Below are positions 1-28,500 of a stretch of DNA of 64,000 nt, one piece after another. Within the stretch, counting starts at the first letter, position 1. The number at the start of each line of letters is the position of its first letter. The notes beneath the pieces are model-generated. The model worked only from the letters and a program-made list of their open reading frames with translations, was not told the origin of the DNA and searched no databases. Source of the DNA: Lota lota (Eukaryota > Chordata > Actinopteri > Gadiformes > Lotidae); NCBI GenBank assembly GCA_026745465.1, contig JACYXH010000278.1, forward strand, positions 2,646,285-2,710,284. Direction: 5' to 3'. A program made the translations under genes and the position numbers.

Positions 1-379
1 TCAGTTTGAGGAAACTTCTCTTGAATAAGGGAAGTTTCATCCTGGCAGGTCATTCCTGATCGACTTCATCTTCAAATGAACTAACCCTAACCGTGTTCTG
101 ACGAGAAATTGGCTTTTCATCACATTACAATGTTTTGCATGTCTATCCTTATTTTACAACATCAGGTCAGGTAGCACTAATCACTGTTTGTGCATTTCTG
201 AAAGCTGCTCAATGTTCATGTCAACTTTTTTGTTGACATTACGATTTTCCGAATCATATTTTATATTACATACAATACAATACGCCTGGGGCGTCCAGGT
301 TCATAACTTCACACTTACTGGTACATCAGTAACAAATCAATACACAGAGTCATAGTCTGAGTTTAGATGGCTGACTGAC

Positions 380-16929
<16,550 letters not shown>

Positions 16930-17440
16930 GGCGAACGTACTTTTTCACAAGCACTTCCTCGACTATCTTGGCCAATTTTAGGTGCACATGTTCAGGTTTG
17001 AAGTTACCCGCTATCCGTGTGAACTGTACGCGAGACGCCTCGTCCTGCTCCAGACCCAAGGCCTCCTGTGGTGAAATCTTCCTCACTTCCTTATGTCGCT
17101 CTGCCTATTAAAAGTACATGAGAATCATCAATGACAACCTGTCCCAAACTGTCATGGAGCCAACATTAGCCTACAACCGAATCATAGAGGATTTGCAGAG
17201 CATTGTACTGTGACTAACGGAGTCTACTACCGACGTTAATGACTAATGCAACACACCTGGCTCAACTGCGAGGGCGCTTGATAAGTGAGGGCGGAGAGAC
17301 AGTCGCGATGCTAAGCCTGAACAAGGACGACGCGCCGTGTGGTGCGGGGGGCTGATTGGAATGCGGAGGCGGATTGGATTGGATTGGATTGGAATGCGAA
17401 TGCGGAGGCGGAGGCGGAGGCGGATGGAGAAGAAGGCACA
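16930..17440 (-). promoter_or_regulatory. TRPM4 5' untranslated exons and CpG-rich promoter region
   Basis: Upstream of the TRPM4 start the exon continues to 17104, where a minus-strand acceptor (TTTTAATAG) lies. An upstream donor (GAGCCAG|GTGTGT) marks a non-coding exon ending at 17257. From 17257 to about 17440 the sequence is rich in CG dinucleotides, with GGATT and GGAGGC/GGATGC-type repeats at about 17370-17425. This fits a promoter-proximal CpG island and first exon. The transcription start is not resolved, and I see no convincing TATA box. Confidence 0.5.
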
Positions 17441-17756
17441 AGACACGTTATGGGGGAGCATTGACCGCGAGCGGTGCGGTTGGAAGTGCCGTGTTTCCTG
17501 ACCTGTACAGCTCCCCTCCCTCCTTGAACGACACTCCCTGTTAAGTGCTTTTCTGCCTGTACAGACTCTGGCCGCTCAGTGTAACAGAAATGTTGTAATG
17601 TTGAAAATGTTAATAGTTGTTAGTTGATATTTGTATGAACTGTGGGTGTGGTAGGTAGGGTTAACATAGCTGTGTGGGTGTGGAGGTGTGTGGGTAGGTT
17701 TTTACTACAGCACTAAGACCTTATAGCTCTGTCAACAAACTGTTCATATTATGCAG

Positions 17757-18107
17757 AGTCGCTCACCAGCTTCCGCAACAGACTCAAGACTCGCTTGCTC
17801 AGAGTTCACCTGAACTCTGCATAATCTCCTAAAAACACCCCTCTTACGCACTTACTGATGTTTGTACCCCCTGGCACTTATATGTTTGTACGCCCTGGCA
17901 CATACAAATAGTACATAGCATTGTGTAGCATCCTATCCTAACTATCTTTGTGTATATGGGGAATGGGTTAAACTAGCAATTAAGTCATTGGCACTGGTTC
18001 TATGAACATCCTTACTGTACCGACAGCGATATGTTGTTTCTTCTGACAAATGTACTTATTGTAAGTCGCCTTGGATAAAATAGTCTGCTAAATACCCTAA
18101 ATGTAGA
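17757..18107 (+). mobile_element. 3' end of an L2-like LINE
   Basis: The fragment opens with the C-terminus of a LINE ORF (SFRNRLKTRLLRVHLNSA, then a stop at about 17821). It runs through a 3' untranslated region and ends with the widespread fish tail TTGTAAGTCGCCTTGGATAA followed by a TAAATACCCTAAATGTA-type end. The same tail occurs at about 49,050-49,120. Confidence 0.75.
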
Positions 18108-18617
18108 TTGATTTGTCATCTATATATACATCTATAGTATTATGGATAAAGTAAAGTTTTTTGTTAAAACCTACTGTTGGCACATACGTTTTTTCACAAA
18201 CATAGCATAAGTCTACTTGACTCATAAAACGTATGGTTATAAAAATGTTAGCTATGGCAACAGAACTAACACAGTGTAGACAGGAAGGTGATGCCAATGT
18301 CACAAAGTATTCACAGCCCACGCACCGCCAATCCCAGCGGCCGCCCTTTTCAAGTGAATCACGGGTGGAGTCGTTCCTCCTAGACGCAACTATGACGTCT
18401 TTGTTCTGTTCTTTTTTTACTCCCATCCCCCCAAAACGGGACACACACGCACACAGTTAACTAATGAGCATATATTGAATTTGCCATAACTCGGCCATTT
18501 TTTACACAATCAAATCCATTCCTTGGGATTTTAACTAACTTTGAACGGAAGTTATAGCGCCCCCAATGGGAAGTTTGGCACCAAACCCTTTGGAGACCTG
18601 CTTACCGGGGATATGTA
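18108..18617. other. Flank between the LINE tail and Tc1 copy 2
   Basis: No gene seen. Bases 18470-18617 and 20178-20280 appear to be one older sequence split by Tc1 copy 2, because the flanks join cleanly at the TA target. Confidence 0.4.
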
Positions 18618-20177
18618 CAGTATCTCACAAAAGTGAGTACACTCCTCACATTTGTTTAAATATTTGAGTATATCTTTTCAAGTGACAACACTGAAGAAAT
18701 GACACTTTGCTAAAATTTAAAGTAGTGAGTGTACAGCTTGTATAACTGTAAATATGCTGTCCCCTCAAAATAACTCAACACACAGCCATTAATGTCTAAA
18801 CCGCTGGCAACAAAAGTGAGTACACCCCTAAGTGAAAATGTCCAAATTGGGCCCAAAGTGTCAATATTTTGTGTGGCCACCATAATTTTCCAGCACTGCC
18901 TTAACCCTCTTGGGCATGGAGTTCACCAGAGCTTCACAGGTTGCCACCGGAGTCCTCTTCCACTCCTCCATGATGACATCACAGACCTGGTGGATGTTGG
19001 AGACCTTGCACTTCTCCACCTTCCGTTTGAGGATGCCCCACAGATGCTCAATAGGGTTTAGGTCTGGAGACATGCTTGGCCAGTCCATCACCTTTACCCT
19101 CAGCTTTTTTAGCAAGGCAGTAGTCATCTTGGAGGTGTGTTTGGGATCGTTATCATGTTGGAATACTGCCCTGCGGCCCAGTCTCCGAAGGGAGGGGATC
19201 ATGCTCTGCTTCAGTAGGTCACAGTACATGTTGGCATTCATGGTTCCCTCAATGAACTGTAGCTCCCCAGTGCCTGCAGCACTCATGCAGCCCCAGACCA
19301 TGACACTCCTACCACCATGCTTGACTGTAGGCAAGACACACTTGTCTTTGTACTCCTCACCTGGTTGCCGCCACACACGCTTGACACCATCTGAACCAAA
19401 TATGTTTATCTTGGTCTCATCAGACCACAGGACATGGTTCCAGTAATCCATGTCCTTAGTCTGCTTGTCTTCAGCAAACTGTTTGCAGGCTTTAGGCTGC
19501 ATCATCTTTAGAAGAGGCTTCTTTCTGGGACGACAACCATGCAGACCAATTTGATGCAGTGTGCGGCGTATGGTCTGAGCACTGACAGGCTGACCCCTTC
19601 AACCTCTGCAGCAATGCTGGCAGCACTCGTATATCTATTTCCCAAAGACAACCTCTGGATATGACGCTGAGCACGTGCACTCAACTTCTTTGGTCAACAA
19701 TGGCGAGGCCTGTTCTGAGTGGAACCTGTCCTGTTAAACTGCTGTATGGTCTTGGCCGCTGTGCTGCAGCTCAGTTTCAGGGTCTTGGCAATCTTCTTTA
19801 AGTCCAGGCCATCTTTATGTAGAGCAACAAAAAAAAAATCTGATCCTCAGAGAGTTCTTTGCCATGAGGTGCCATGTTGAACTTCCAGTGACCAGTATGA
19901 TGGAGTGTGAGGTCTCACACCTGAGACCTTGTAACACTAACGAGTCACATGACCCCGGGGAGGGAAAATGGCTAATTGGGCCCAATTTGGATATTTTCCC
20001 TTAGGGGTGTACTCACTAATGGCTGTGTTGAGTTATTTTGAGTGGACAGCAATTTTACACTGTTATACAAGCTGTACACTATACTTTAATATACATTTCT
20101 TCAGTATTGTCACATGAAAAGATATACTCAAATATTTACAAAAATGTGAGGGGTGTACTCACTTTTGTGAGATACTG
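18618..20177 (-). mobile_element. Tc1/mariner transposon copy 2, same family as copy 1
   Basis: It starts CAGTATCTCACAAAAGTGAG and ends with the inverted complement, flanked by TA at 18616-18617 and 20178-20179. The inverted repeats again hold an outer and an inner copy of the GTGAGTACACCCCT motif on the left, but the right repeat has lost the inner one through deletions near 20018-20025. It lies between the TRPM4 and SCAF1 genes. Confidence 0.95.
18861..19875 (-). pseudogene. Tc1-type DD34E transposase, frameshifted (copy 2)
   Basis: The catalytic domain (18861-19505) is open and complete, with WSDET, HDNDPKHTS and DLNPIEHLWG. The DNA-binding N-terminus is broken: 7 bp are missing near 19591 relative to copy 1, and a poly-A/T indel lies near 19830. 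Because the damage differs from that in copy 1, the two copies decayed separately. Confidence 0.92.
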
Positions 20178-20371
20178 TATATAAACCCCAAATTTGACAA
20201 CTTTTGACCAGTCCACCGCGGAGATATAGGCATTAGCAATCCAATATAATATCCAAACCCTAGAATAACAATAGGCATCGACGGCTACTGTGAATACCTA
20301 ATTAACCATGAATTAACCTTAGTTAATGCAGTGTGACTATGTGCAAACGTTACAACCCTTTGTATGTTATA

Positions 20372-21932
20372 CACTGCTCAAAAAAAACAACACAATGTAA
20401 CTCCAAGTCAATCACACTTCTGTGAAATCAAACTGTCCACTTAGGAAGCAACACTGACAATAAATTTCACATGCTGTTGTGCAAATGGAATAGACAACAG
20501 GTGGAAATTATAAGCAATTAGCAAGACACCCCCAATAAAGGAGTGGTTCTGCAGGTGGTGACCACAGACCACTTCTCAGTTCCTATGCTTCCTAGCTGAT
20601 GTTTTGGTCACTTTTGAATGCTGGCGGTGCTTTCACTCTAGTGGTAGCATGAGACGGAGTCTACAACCCACACAAGTGGCTCAGGTAGTGCAGCTCATCC
20701 AGGATGGCACATCAATGCGAGCTGTGGCAAGAAGGTTTGCTGTGTCTGTCAGCGTAGTGTCCAGAGCATGGAGGCGCTACCAGGAGACAGGCCAGTACAT
20801 CAGGAGACGTGGAGGAGGCCGTAGGAGGGCAACAACCCAGCAGCAGGACCGCTACCTCCGCCTTTCTGCAAGGAGGAGCAGGAGGAGCACTGCCAGAGCC
20901 CTGCAAAATGACCTCCAGCAGGCCACAAATGTGCATGTGTCTGCTCAAACGGTCAGAAACAGACTCCATGAGGGTGGTATGAGGGCCCGACGTCCACAGG
21001 TGGGGGTTGTGCTTACAGCCCAACACCGTGCAGGACGTTTGGCATTTGCCAGAGAACACCAAGATTGGTAAATTCGCCACTGGCGCCCTGTGATCTTCAC
21101 AGATGAAAGCAGGTTCACACTGAGCACATGTGACAGACGTGACAGAGTCTGGAGACGCCGTGGAGAACGTTCTGCTGCCTGCAACATCCTCCAGCATGAC
21201 CGGTTTGGCGGTGGGTCAGTCATGGTGTGGGGTGGCATTTCTTTGGGGGGCCGCACAGCCCTCCATGTGCTCGCCAGAGGTAGCCTGACTGCCACTAGGT
21301 ACCGAGATGAGATCCTCAGACCCCTTGTGAGACCATATGCTGGTGCGGTTGGCCCTGGGTTCCTCCTAATGCAAGACAATGCTAGACCTCATGTGGCTGG
21401 AGTGTGTCAGCGGTTCCTGCAAGAGGAAGGCATTGATGCTATGGACTGGCCCGCCCGTTCCCCAGACCTGAATCCAATTGACCACATCTGAGACATCATG
21501 TCTCGCTCCATCCACCAACGCCACGTTGCACCACAGACTGTCCAGGAGTTGGAGGATGCTTTAGTCCAGGTCTGGGAGGAGATCCCTCAGGAGACCATCC
21601 GCCACCTCATCAGGAGCATGCCCAGGCGTTGTAGGGAGGTCATACAGGCACGTGGAGGCCACACACACTACTGAGCCTCATTTTGACTTGTTTTAAGGAC
21701 ATTACATCAAAGTTGGATCAGCCTGTAGTGTGGTTTTCCACTTTAATTTTGAGTGTGACTCCAAATCCAGACCTCCATGGGTTGATACATTTGATTTCCA
21801 TTGACAATTTTTGTGTGATTTTGTTGTCAGCACATTCAACTATGTAAAGAAAAAAGTTTTTAATAAGATTATTTCATTCATTCAGATCTAGGATGTGTTA
21901 TTTTAGTGTTCCCTTTATTTTTTTGAGCAGTT
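20372..21932 (+). mobile_element. Second Tc1/mariner family, one nearly full-length copy
   Basis: The ends read CACTGCTCAAAAAAA and its inverted complement (TTTTTTTGAGCAGTT), with TA at 20370-20371 and 21933-21934. The right end continues into TAAAGGGAACACTAAAA, which the left end lacks, so the left repeat has an internal deletion of about 15 bp. It is unrelated in sequence to copies 1 and 2 and lies only about 190 bp from copy 2. Confidence 0.93.
20649..21674 (+). pseudogene. Tc1-type transposase with two premature stops
   Basis: A 341-codon frame runs without any indel from ATG 20649 to TGA 21672-21674 but has two in-frame stops: TAA at 21069-21071 and TGA at 21489-21491. The DNA-binding half ([24 protein letters not shown], a helix-turn-helix) and the GRRRATT linker are intact. 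The catalytic half shows FTDESRF and MQDNARPH; the third acidic position reads DLNPIDHI, an Asp where Tc1 enzymes normally have Glu. Each stop differs by one base from a sense codon, so the copy is fairly young but cannot make active enzyme. Confidence 0.93.
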
Positions 21933-22823
21933 TATTTTCAGTAGTTCCTATAGACTGCATATGGGTGGACACCGAACTGAACTTGCCTGCCCTTAAGATA
22001 GTCGTCTTGTAATTTCCTGAACCCCAGGAAGTGGGGAGCAAAATAGCTCTCTCCTGCAATATGTCCTGTTTTGGGCTAAATTACAGCATCAATGTTAGAT
22101 AAACACATACTCTCATGGAATCAGAATAGCTCCCAGACCCATTTGAGTATAATGAACACTAGTTAAATATTGTTTTAAGAATAAATCTTTAAAAGGGTTA
22201 AGTCGACCTGACCAATCAAACACAAGAAAAACGAACATTCTGGGTACTATAGTAGGCCTAAACATGTTCAACTACTTGCGAATAAATAAGTTAAAACCGC
22301 TATATTCAATATATTACAAATTTCAATACACCCCATCGTCATATAGTTCTAATCTCTGCTATACAAAGTGTTGTGTTTTTGGACACTGATATTGTTAACT
22401 CAGTCATGTGTGTTTGTAAACCTTTCTTCTGGACCTGAAAAGCACCGGTATAAACAAAGACACTGCCCAGTTAGTCACATAACTCCGGATATCCATTTCT
22501 TGGTGGCTTTTAAAGTCAGGGTCAAGCAGACAGTCAATGAGTTCAATGGCGGGGTTTGACATTAAATTTGACAGATACAGTCCATGATTTATTTCTGTCT
22601 TTGTTCAATCACCTGAGAGTTAGACTTGTAGATGGCTGCCTGAAACGAATTATTAGTTGTCTAGATGTTTCATATATATTTCATCATTAGCTCACACAAA
22701 TAGTATTTTTCAGCTGTGTCCTGTTGAGCATCATTTCCTCTGACCATGTTGGAGACCAGAGAATCATGCAACCTTAACAAAAAGGCAAACACCTTCATTA
22801 TGAAACCGTACTGTTAGATTTGG
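21933..22823. other. Intergenic sequence between TRPM4 and SCAF1, no gene seen
   Basis: AT-rich sequence with no recognised repeat family or coding signal. Confidence 0.5.
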
Positions 22824-23777
22824 TTTATTTTAGTTCTTAAAAGACTATGAAAAGCTATACAATACACTGAATACAGAGCACTGTACGAACAGTACTATAA
22901 CATTTATGTATTATGTATAGTACATGTTTATGTCTGTACAGTAGGTTACTCTGTCCTTAAATATTTTGGTCATTTCACTGAAATGTAGAATATGTAATGA
23001 ATTATACTAGCACAAACCAAAGCACAGAGAGAAAGGTATAGGCCTACACAGGATACATTCATTATAATCGTTTGCACTCCTGCTTCATGAGAATTTGAAT
23101 ATAATTACTGAAATCTCATTGTTTTGGCCAAATATAAAGACAAAATTGGCTTAAAATATCAAGAAACACTAGGTAGGTTTAAGTTTTCCATCTTAAAAGC
23201 CATTTCTGCACATATCCAAGAGAAACATACATATAAAGATGTGATTTTTCTTTAAATACAAATAAGATAACGCAATGATACACGCAGGGTACAGTCTGAC
23301 TGCATGGCAGACAGGGCCATCTAGTGGCAGTGTCTGTTTCTTTTTTTTTTTTCAATATCTTCTTCATGGACATTATTTTGAGTGTGGCTTTCTTCTGATC
23401 TGTTTTGTAAAATTTGTTGATCGGTTTTCACATACCCACCACCCTGGAATGTAAGTTAGTGATTTATAGCTGCAGATTTCATTTACATAAATTTTCTACG
23501 TTAACCACCATATATATTTGTCAGGCAGTTACAGCAAACTGCCAAAATAGAACAGAGTTCTAAATTAAATAAACTTGGAGTTGGGCTTCCAGCACATTCA
23601 TTCAGTTGTTTCCGACGGATAAACATTCACATTCATACAGTGAGACAAGCTCTCAAGAGGTCAAGAAGAGACTGACAAGAGAGACTCGAGAGGCAGACTT
23701 CTATTTTCAAAACAATCCTTTTATCCATTCCAACATAGTACCTGGCTCATGGACAGGTTCAGCGCGCATAAGGTTCA

Positions 23778-23810
<33 letters not shown>

Positions 23811-24107
23811 CTCATTGAAGTTACCGTAGTGTACTTACAGTATGTACAACTTTATCTTCAGGTGTGTGTGCAAGAGTGTATTCCCCCAAAGAACACTAAA
23901 CATGGGCATCTTGTATACTGCACATCTACAACATTAGCTGCCCCTCCCCAATGTAACATATACACTGAATTAAAACCAAAGAATTCAAATGATAAAAAAA
24001 GGTGAAAACTTAAAAGCACTCTGGAATGGCCTCAGTGTGCCCAGTTCAACGTGCAGGGAGGGGGTGGGGATGAATCAGTCTGGGGGGGGGGGGGTCTGTG
24101 ATCGTGA
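22824..24107 (-). other. Probable SCAF1 3' untranslated region
   Basis: The stretch runs from the SCAF1 stop codon to a minus-strand AATAAA at 22824-22829. It holds a short GA repeat (23780-23808) and a G run near 24081-24094. The exact cleavage site is not known. Confidence 0.5.
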
Positions 24108-25512
24108 TCAGTAATTCAGCGCACCATGCTCACGGTCTTCGTCTTCCATCTTGCGACCGTGCTTCCGGAAGTACTTGTAGCGCTGCACATAGAGCTTGAC
24201 CAGGGTGCTGACCTTCACCGGGTTGATCTCCCCCGTCCGGCTGTGGCATATCTGATGGTGATTGTTATGGGGGGGGGGGGGGGGCACACACAAATACACA
24301 CCTCAAAAACGAGTATTTCTTTGTATGCATCATACAGTTTAGATCCCAGAAGGTGATTGCCACTGAAAGGCTGTGAGTTATCTCAGAGGTATTCATTGAA
24401 TTACCCAGGCGATTAACAGATTCTGAAGGTAAGATTCAAGAGGTATTATTTGAGTGTAATTTATTATAAAGCACCTAGCCATCCGTCACTTTGAAATGAA
24501 GATCTGTTATGAGATGACTGCAACTGCCTCTGGAGTCCATTTAGATTTTAGACCACTCTGGCTCTCTATCCACCCTGAAACACGGGGCTGATCAGCTGTC
24601 TCCGTTGTTCCCAGACATCACCTCACTGGAGACATGACATGTCGCAGCCTGCTTCACAACCGCCATCGTCAGCCATGTCCCAAAAACGCCAAGGACAACA
24701 GGACTGACCTATCACCTTAACCTTTGTAGTAATTAAGTATTTTGAGCGCCTTCTGCTGTCTCACCTCAAAGCCATCACAGACCCTCTCCTGGACCCCCTG
24801 CAGTATCCTACAGAGCCAACAGGTCTAAAGACAATGCAGTAAACGTTGCCCTCAGTACTTCCTACAGCACCTGGACTCCACAGGAACCTACACAAGGATC
24901 CCGTTAGTGGATTTTAGCTCTGCCTTCCACACCATTAACCCGGCTCTGCTACAGGACAAGCTCTCTCTGCTGAGTGTGCCTCCACCTGCAGGTGGATCAC
25001 AGACTTTCTATCTGACATCTGACAGGTCTGACTCCCGGACCATCAGCACCGGTTCCCCTCTGCTCTTCTCCTTGTATACCAACAGTTGCACCTCCAGTCA
25101 CCAGTCTGTCAACCTCCTGATGTTCACGGACGACCCCGCCCTCATCGGCCTCATCTCTGGTGGAGATCAGACCGCCTACAGTTGACCCATCTGGTGACCC
25201 GGGGCAGACTCAACCATTTGGAGCCCAACGACATGAAGACAGTGGAGTTGGGTGTGGACTCAAGGAAGAACACAGACCCACTCACCCCATCACCCTGAGA
25301 GACTCCCCAGTCGACACTGTGGAGACCCTCCTCAGAGAGTCCCTCGCATCATCTCCCAGGACCTCAAGTGGGAGCTGAAAATCAGCTCTCACCCCAAAGA
25401 GCTCAACAGAGGATGTACTGCCACTGCCAAGGACAAGGGCAGACAGCATCTTTCCATTCGCTCCACAGAGAAGGTGATTGGCTGCAATCTGCCATCCCTC
25501 CCGGACTTTCCA

Positions 25513-25545
<33 letters not shown>

Positions 25546-28500
25546 TTACTATGTTTATTATTATTATTATAGACAGATTCCTTTTAAAGTTACTTGGCAA
25601 TAAAGTCAATTCTGAATCGGATTTCTGACCAATCAGGGCATCTCTTCCCTGATTGGTTCAGGGAATTAATCTTGCCTGTCAATCACAGGTGTGTGAACAC
25701 TTCTTAATAGCAGAGAAATGTAGGGAGGGAGGGAACAGAGGGATGGATGATGTTTTTATGGATTAGCCACAACATCTTGCTCTTTTCTGCTCTCTTCACT
25801 ACTCTTGAATCTTACCTACAGCAGTTCAAGCAGTGTTGTAAAAAGCCACGATGCAGACATGCTCCATGAGACTAGACTAGAGCTTACCTTGTGCACGGCT
25901 TTCCTCAGGATGTCCTTGTACTCGTCCTTGTTGATGTCTTTGCGCTGGTAGTATGGCTTGATGGCCAGCTTCACCTCCTCCACGGCGCGCTCCTGTGTGT
26001 GGAGCTTCTTCAGGTACTGCAACAACAGAGTTCAGTTAGCAGTCCCTTGATGGGGCTTTGAAAAAACGCAAATAAGGTTGAACTTGAAAGATATGGATCA
26101 AATACACTAATGATGTTTAAAGATACATTTGATCTTAGAAATGGCCATTTTTAAATCCTACAATGCAATAGGCTCATTTTAAACGTAAAAGTAATTTTCA
26201 GCAAGAAGCATGCAGCCAGCTAAAGAGAAATAGTTTTACCTTGTCCGGATCTTTGCTCTCACTATCCCATCCCATATCCCCCGAGGTTCCCATCACTCCC
26301 GACAACCCGGCGGGCAGGGGCGGGGTCTGTGCGCAGCCACCCCCTAGAGAGAGGCCTGCGTGGAGATGGGAGGGGGGTGTCTTGGTGCAGCCCAATGGGA
26401 GAGAGCTGTGGAGGAGGAACTGGGCGGAGTTGGGGCCAGAAGGCAAGGCTAGGGATGAAGGGGGAGGGTTCAGGGATGAAGAAGAGGAGGAGGAGGCAGA
26501 GGAGGGCGGAGCATGCTGCTGGGACTGGCTCTGATTGGCCTGAGAGAGAATCTATACGAAAGGGAAACAGGAAGGAGATGGACACAGATGGACAGTTTAA
26601 GCATACTTAAGCATTCACTACTACATTTCAATATTCCAACAAAAACAACACAATGCTATACGTTTTTACAAGTGAACAATTAATCCCATCATACAAATGG
26701 TTTGAGATTAATTCATAAACACAACCTGGCTTGTGGCTTGGATGAATTCTTGAGCTTTCGCTCTACTGGCAATATTCGCCTCCTCCATTTTGAAGAGCAG
26801 AGCAGTCACTGAAAGACAGAGAGAGAGAGTACAAATGTTAAGATGCTACATGTGTGTAATCAATCATTAAAAGACCTCCTACAATGTGAACCTCCATACA
26901 CAAACCACTAAAATAAGAAACTAAACAAAATAATCATGCGGCTGGATACTCATCCAGAGAGCCTGGGACCATATCCATCCAGTGGGACTGCCATTTTAAG
27001 GTCTAATCTAAAACACATGCAGGCAGATTGCAACTCTATGGTGCTAGCATTCAAATGAAACCATCAGCTTTACTTTTGTTGTAAAATATACAAATACAAT
27101 TAAACCTGAAGGTTTCTATTTCGTTTATGCGTAATAGTCCAGAATGAAAATTCTAGTCAGAACATGAGGAGCAAAAGCTCAATTTGAATTTCCTTTACAG
27201 TGCATTGCATCATTCTGCTGGAGGTCAGAGGTGTATAGTGTGAGTGAAGAAGAAACCACTCACAGGCCAGAACTCCTCCGGCGGTGCAGTCCACTCCCGT
27301 CTGCAGACTCCAGGGAAGGGGAGCTGCCGCGGGAGGGGGCGGGGGCGGCGGAGGCGGCTTGCTGGCTGAGGAGGAGGAGACGGAGGAGGAGGAGGAGTTG
27401 TGGTCGGAGGAGGCGGGCGGCAGCGAGAGGGAGGCCGCCACGGAGGCCGAGGAGGACGAGGAGGAGCAAGGAGGCGAGGCCAGCGATTTAGGGGCGTCAT
27501 CCTGGCTGAAAGACTTGGCGCTGGGCCCACCGGGCAAGGGGCCTAGAGTGGTGGCCTGGGAGGGGGCGGGGCCCGGAGGGCTCGCTGGGGGCGGGTTGGG
27601 GGTGACCTGTGAGGGGCCGCCGTCCTCCACCAGGAAGGAGGGCTCAGGGGTCTTGCAGCTGCTGTCCACCGTCTGCGAGTCGGGAGAAGACTCCCGGGCG
27701 TCCCGCGAGGGCGCCATGGAGGGGGGTGGTGGTGGTGTGTGAGGCGGGGGAGTGGAGGTGGAGGGGGGGACCACGCCGGTGGAGGACGAGGAGGAGGAGG
27801 AAGAGGAGCTTGGCACGGGGCCGGCGGTGGCAGGGTGAGGGCTTAGCAGTTTGCTGGTGCCTCCGGCGGCAGGCTGACTCTCTGTGGAGGCCGCGCCCCA
27901 GTCCTCGGCGCAGCCTTTCGGTTGGCCGCCGTCTCCGTCCGCCAGCGCCCCGGCTCCACCTTTGTCCTTTGGCTTCTTGCCTGCACGGCGTCTGCGCTTG
28001 GTCACCAGCGTTGACGAGGGGGAGGAGGCCGAAGAAGAGGTGGAGGTGGTGGAGCTGGGCTTCGCTTTCTTGGACTTCAACGCGGCGTGAGCAGAAGAAG
28101 AAGACGCCGGCGGTGCGGTAAGGGAGCTGCGCTTGCCCAACTTGCCCAGCTCCTTGTTGCGTCCTGCCAGTGACGGGGGCTCCGAACAGGGCTTCAGGAA
28201 CGGAGACCTGCTCTCGTTGTCCCTGCGGAACACCACCGCGATGGAACCTCCCACCGCGGGACCCCCGCCGCCCCCTCCGGGACCTCCGGACACCAGCAGG
28301 TCCATCCCCAGCTTCCCGGAGCTGTTGGCTGAGGCCCCCGTGGTGCTGCTCACCCCCTCCCGCACCATCACAGACACTTTGGACTGGAGCTTGCCTTTAC
28401 GGCTGCCCCCGCCGCCCTCCTTCTTCACGGATTTGCCAGAGCGACCGGAGTCTTTCCGGCCGGCTTTGTCCCGCTCTTTGTCTTTGCCCAGCTTCCTACC

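Noticed and set aside
24907..25572. A functional reverse transcriptase
   Set aside because: The frames are short, the catalytic block has decayed and no endonuclease domain is seen, so it is a dead L2 fragment.
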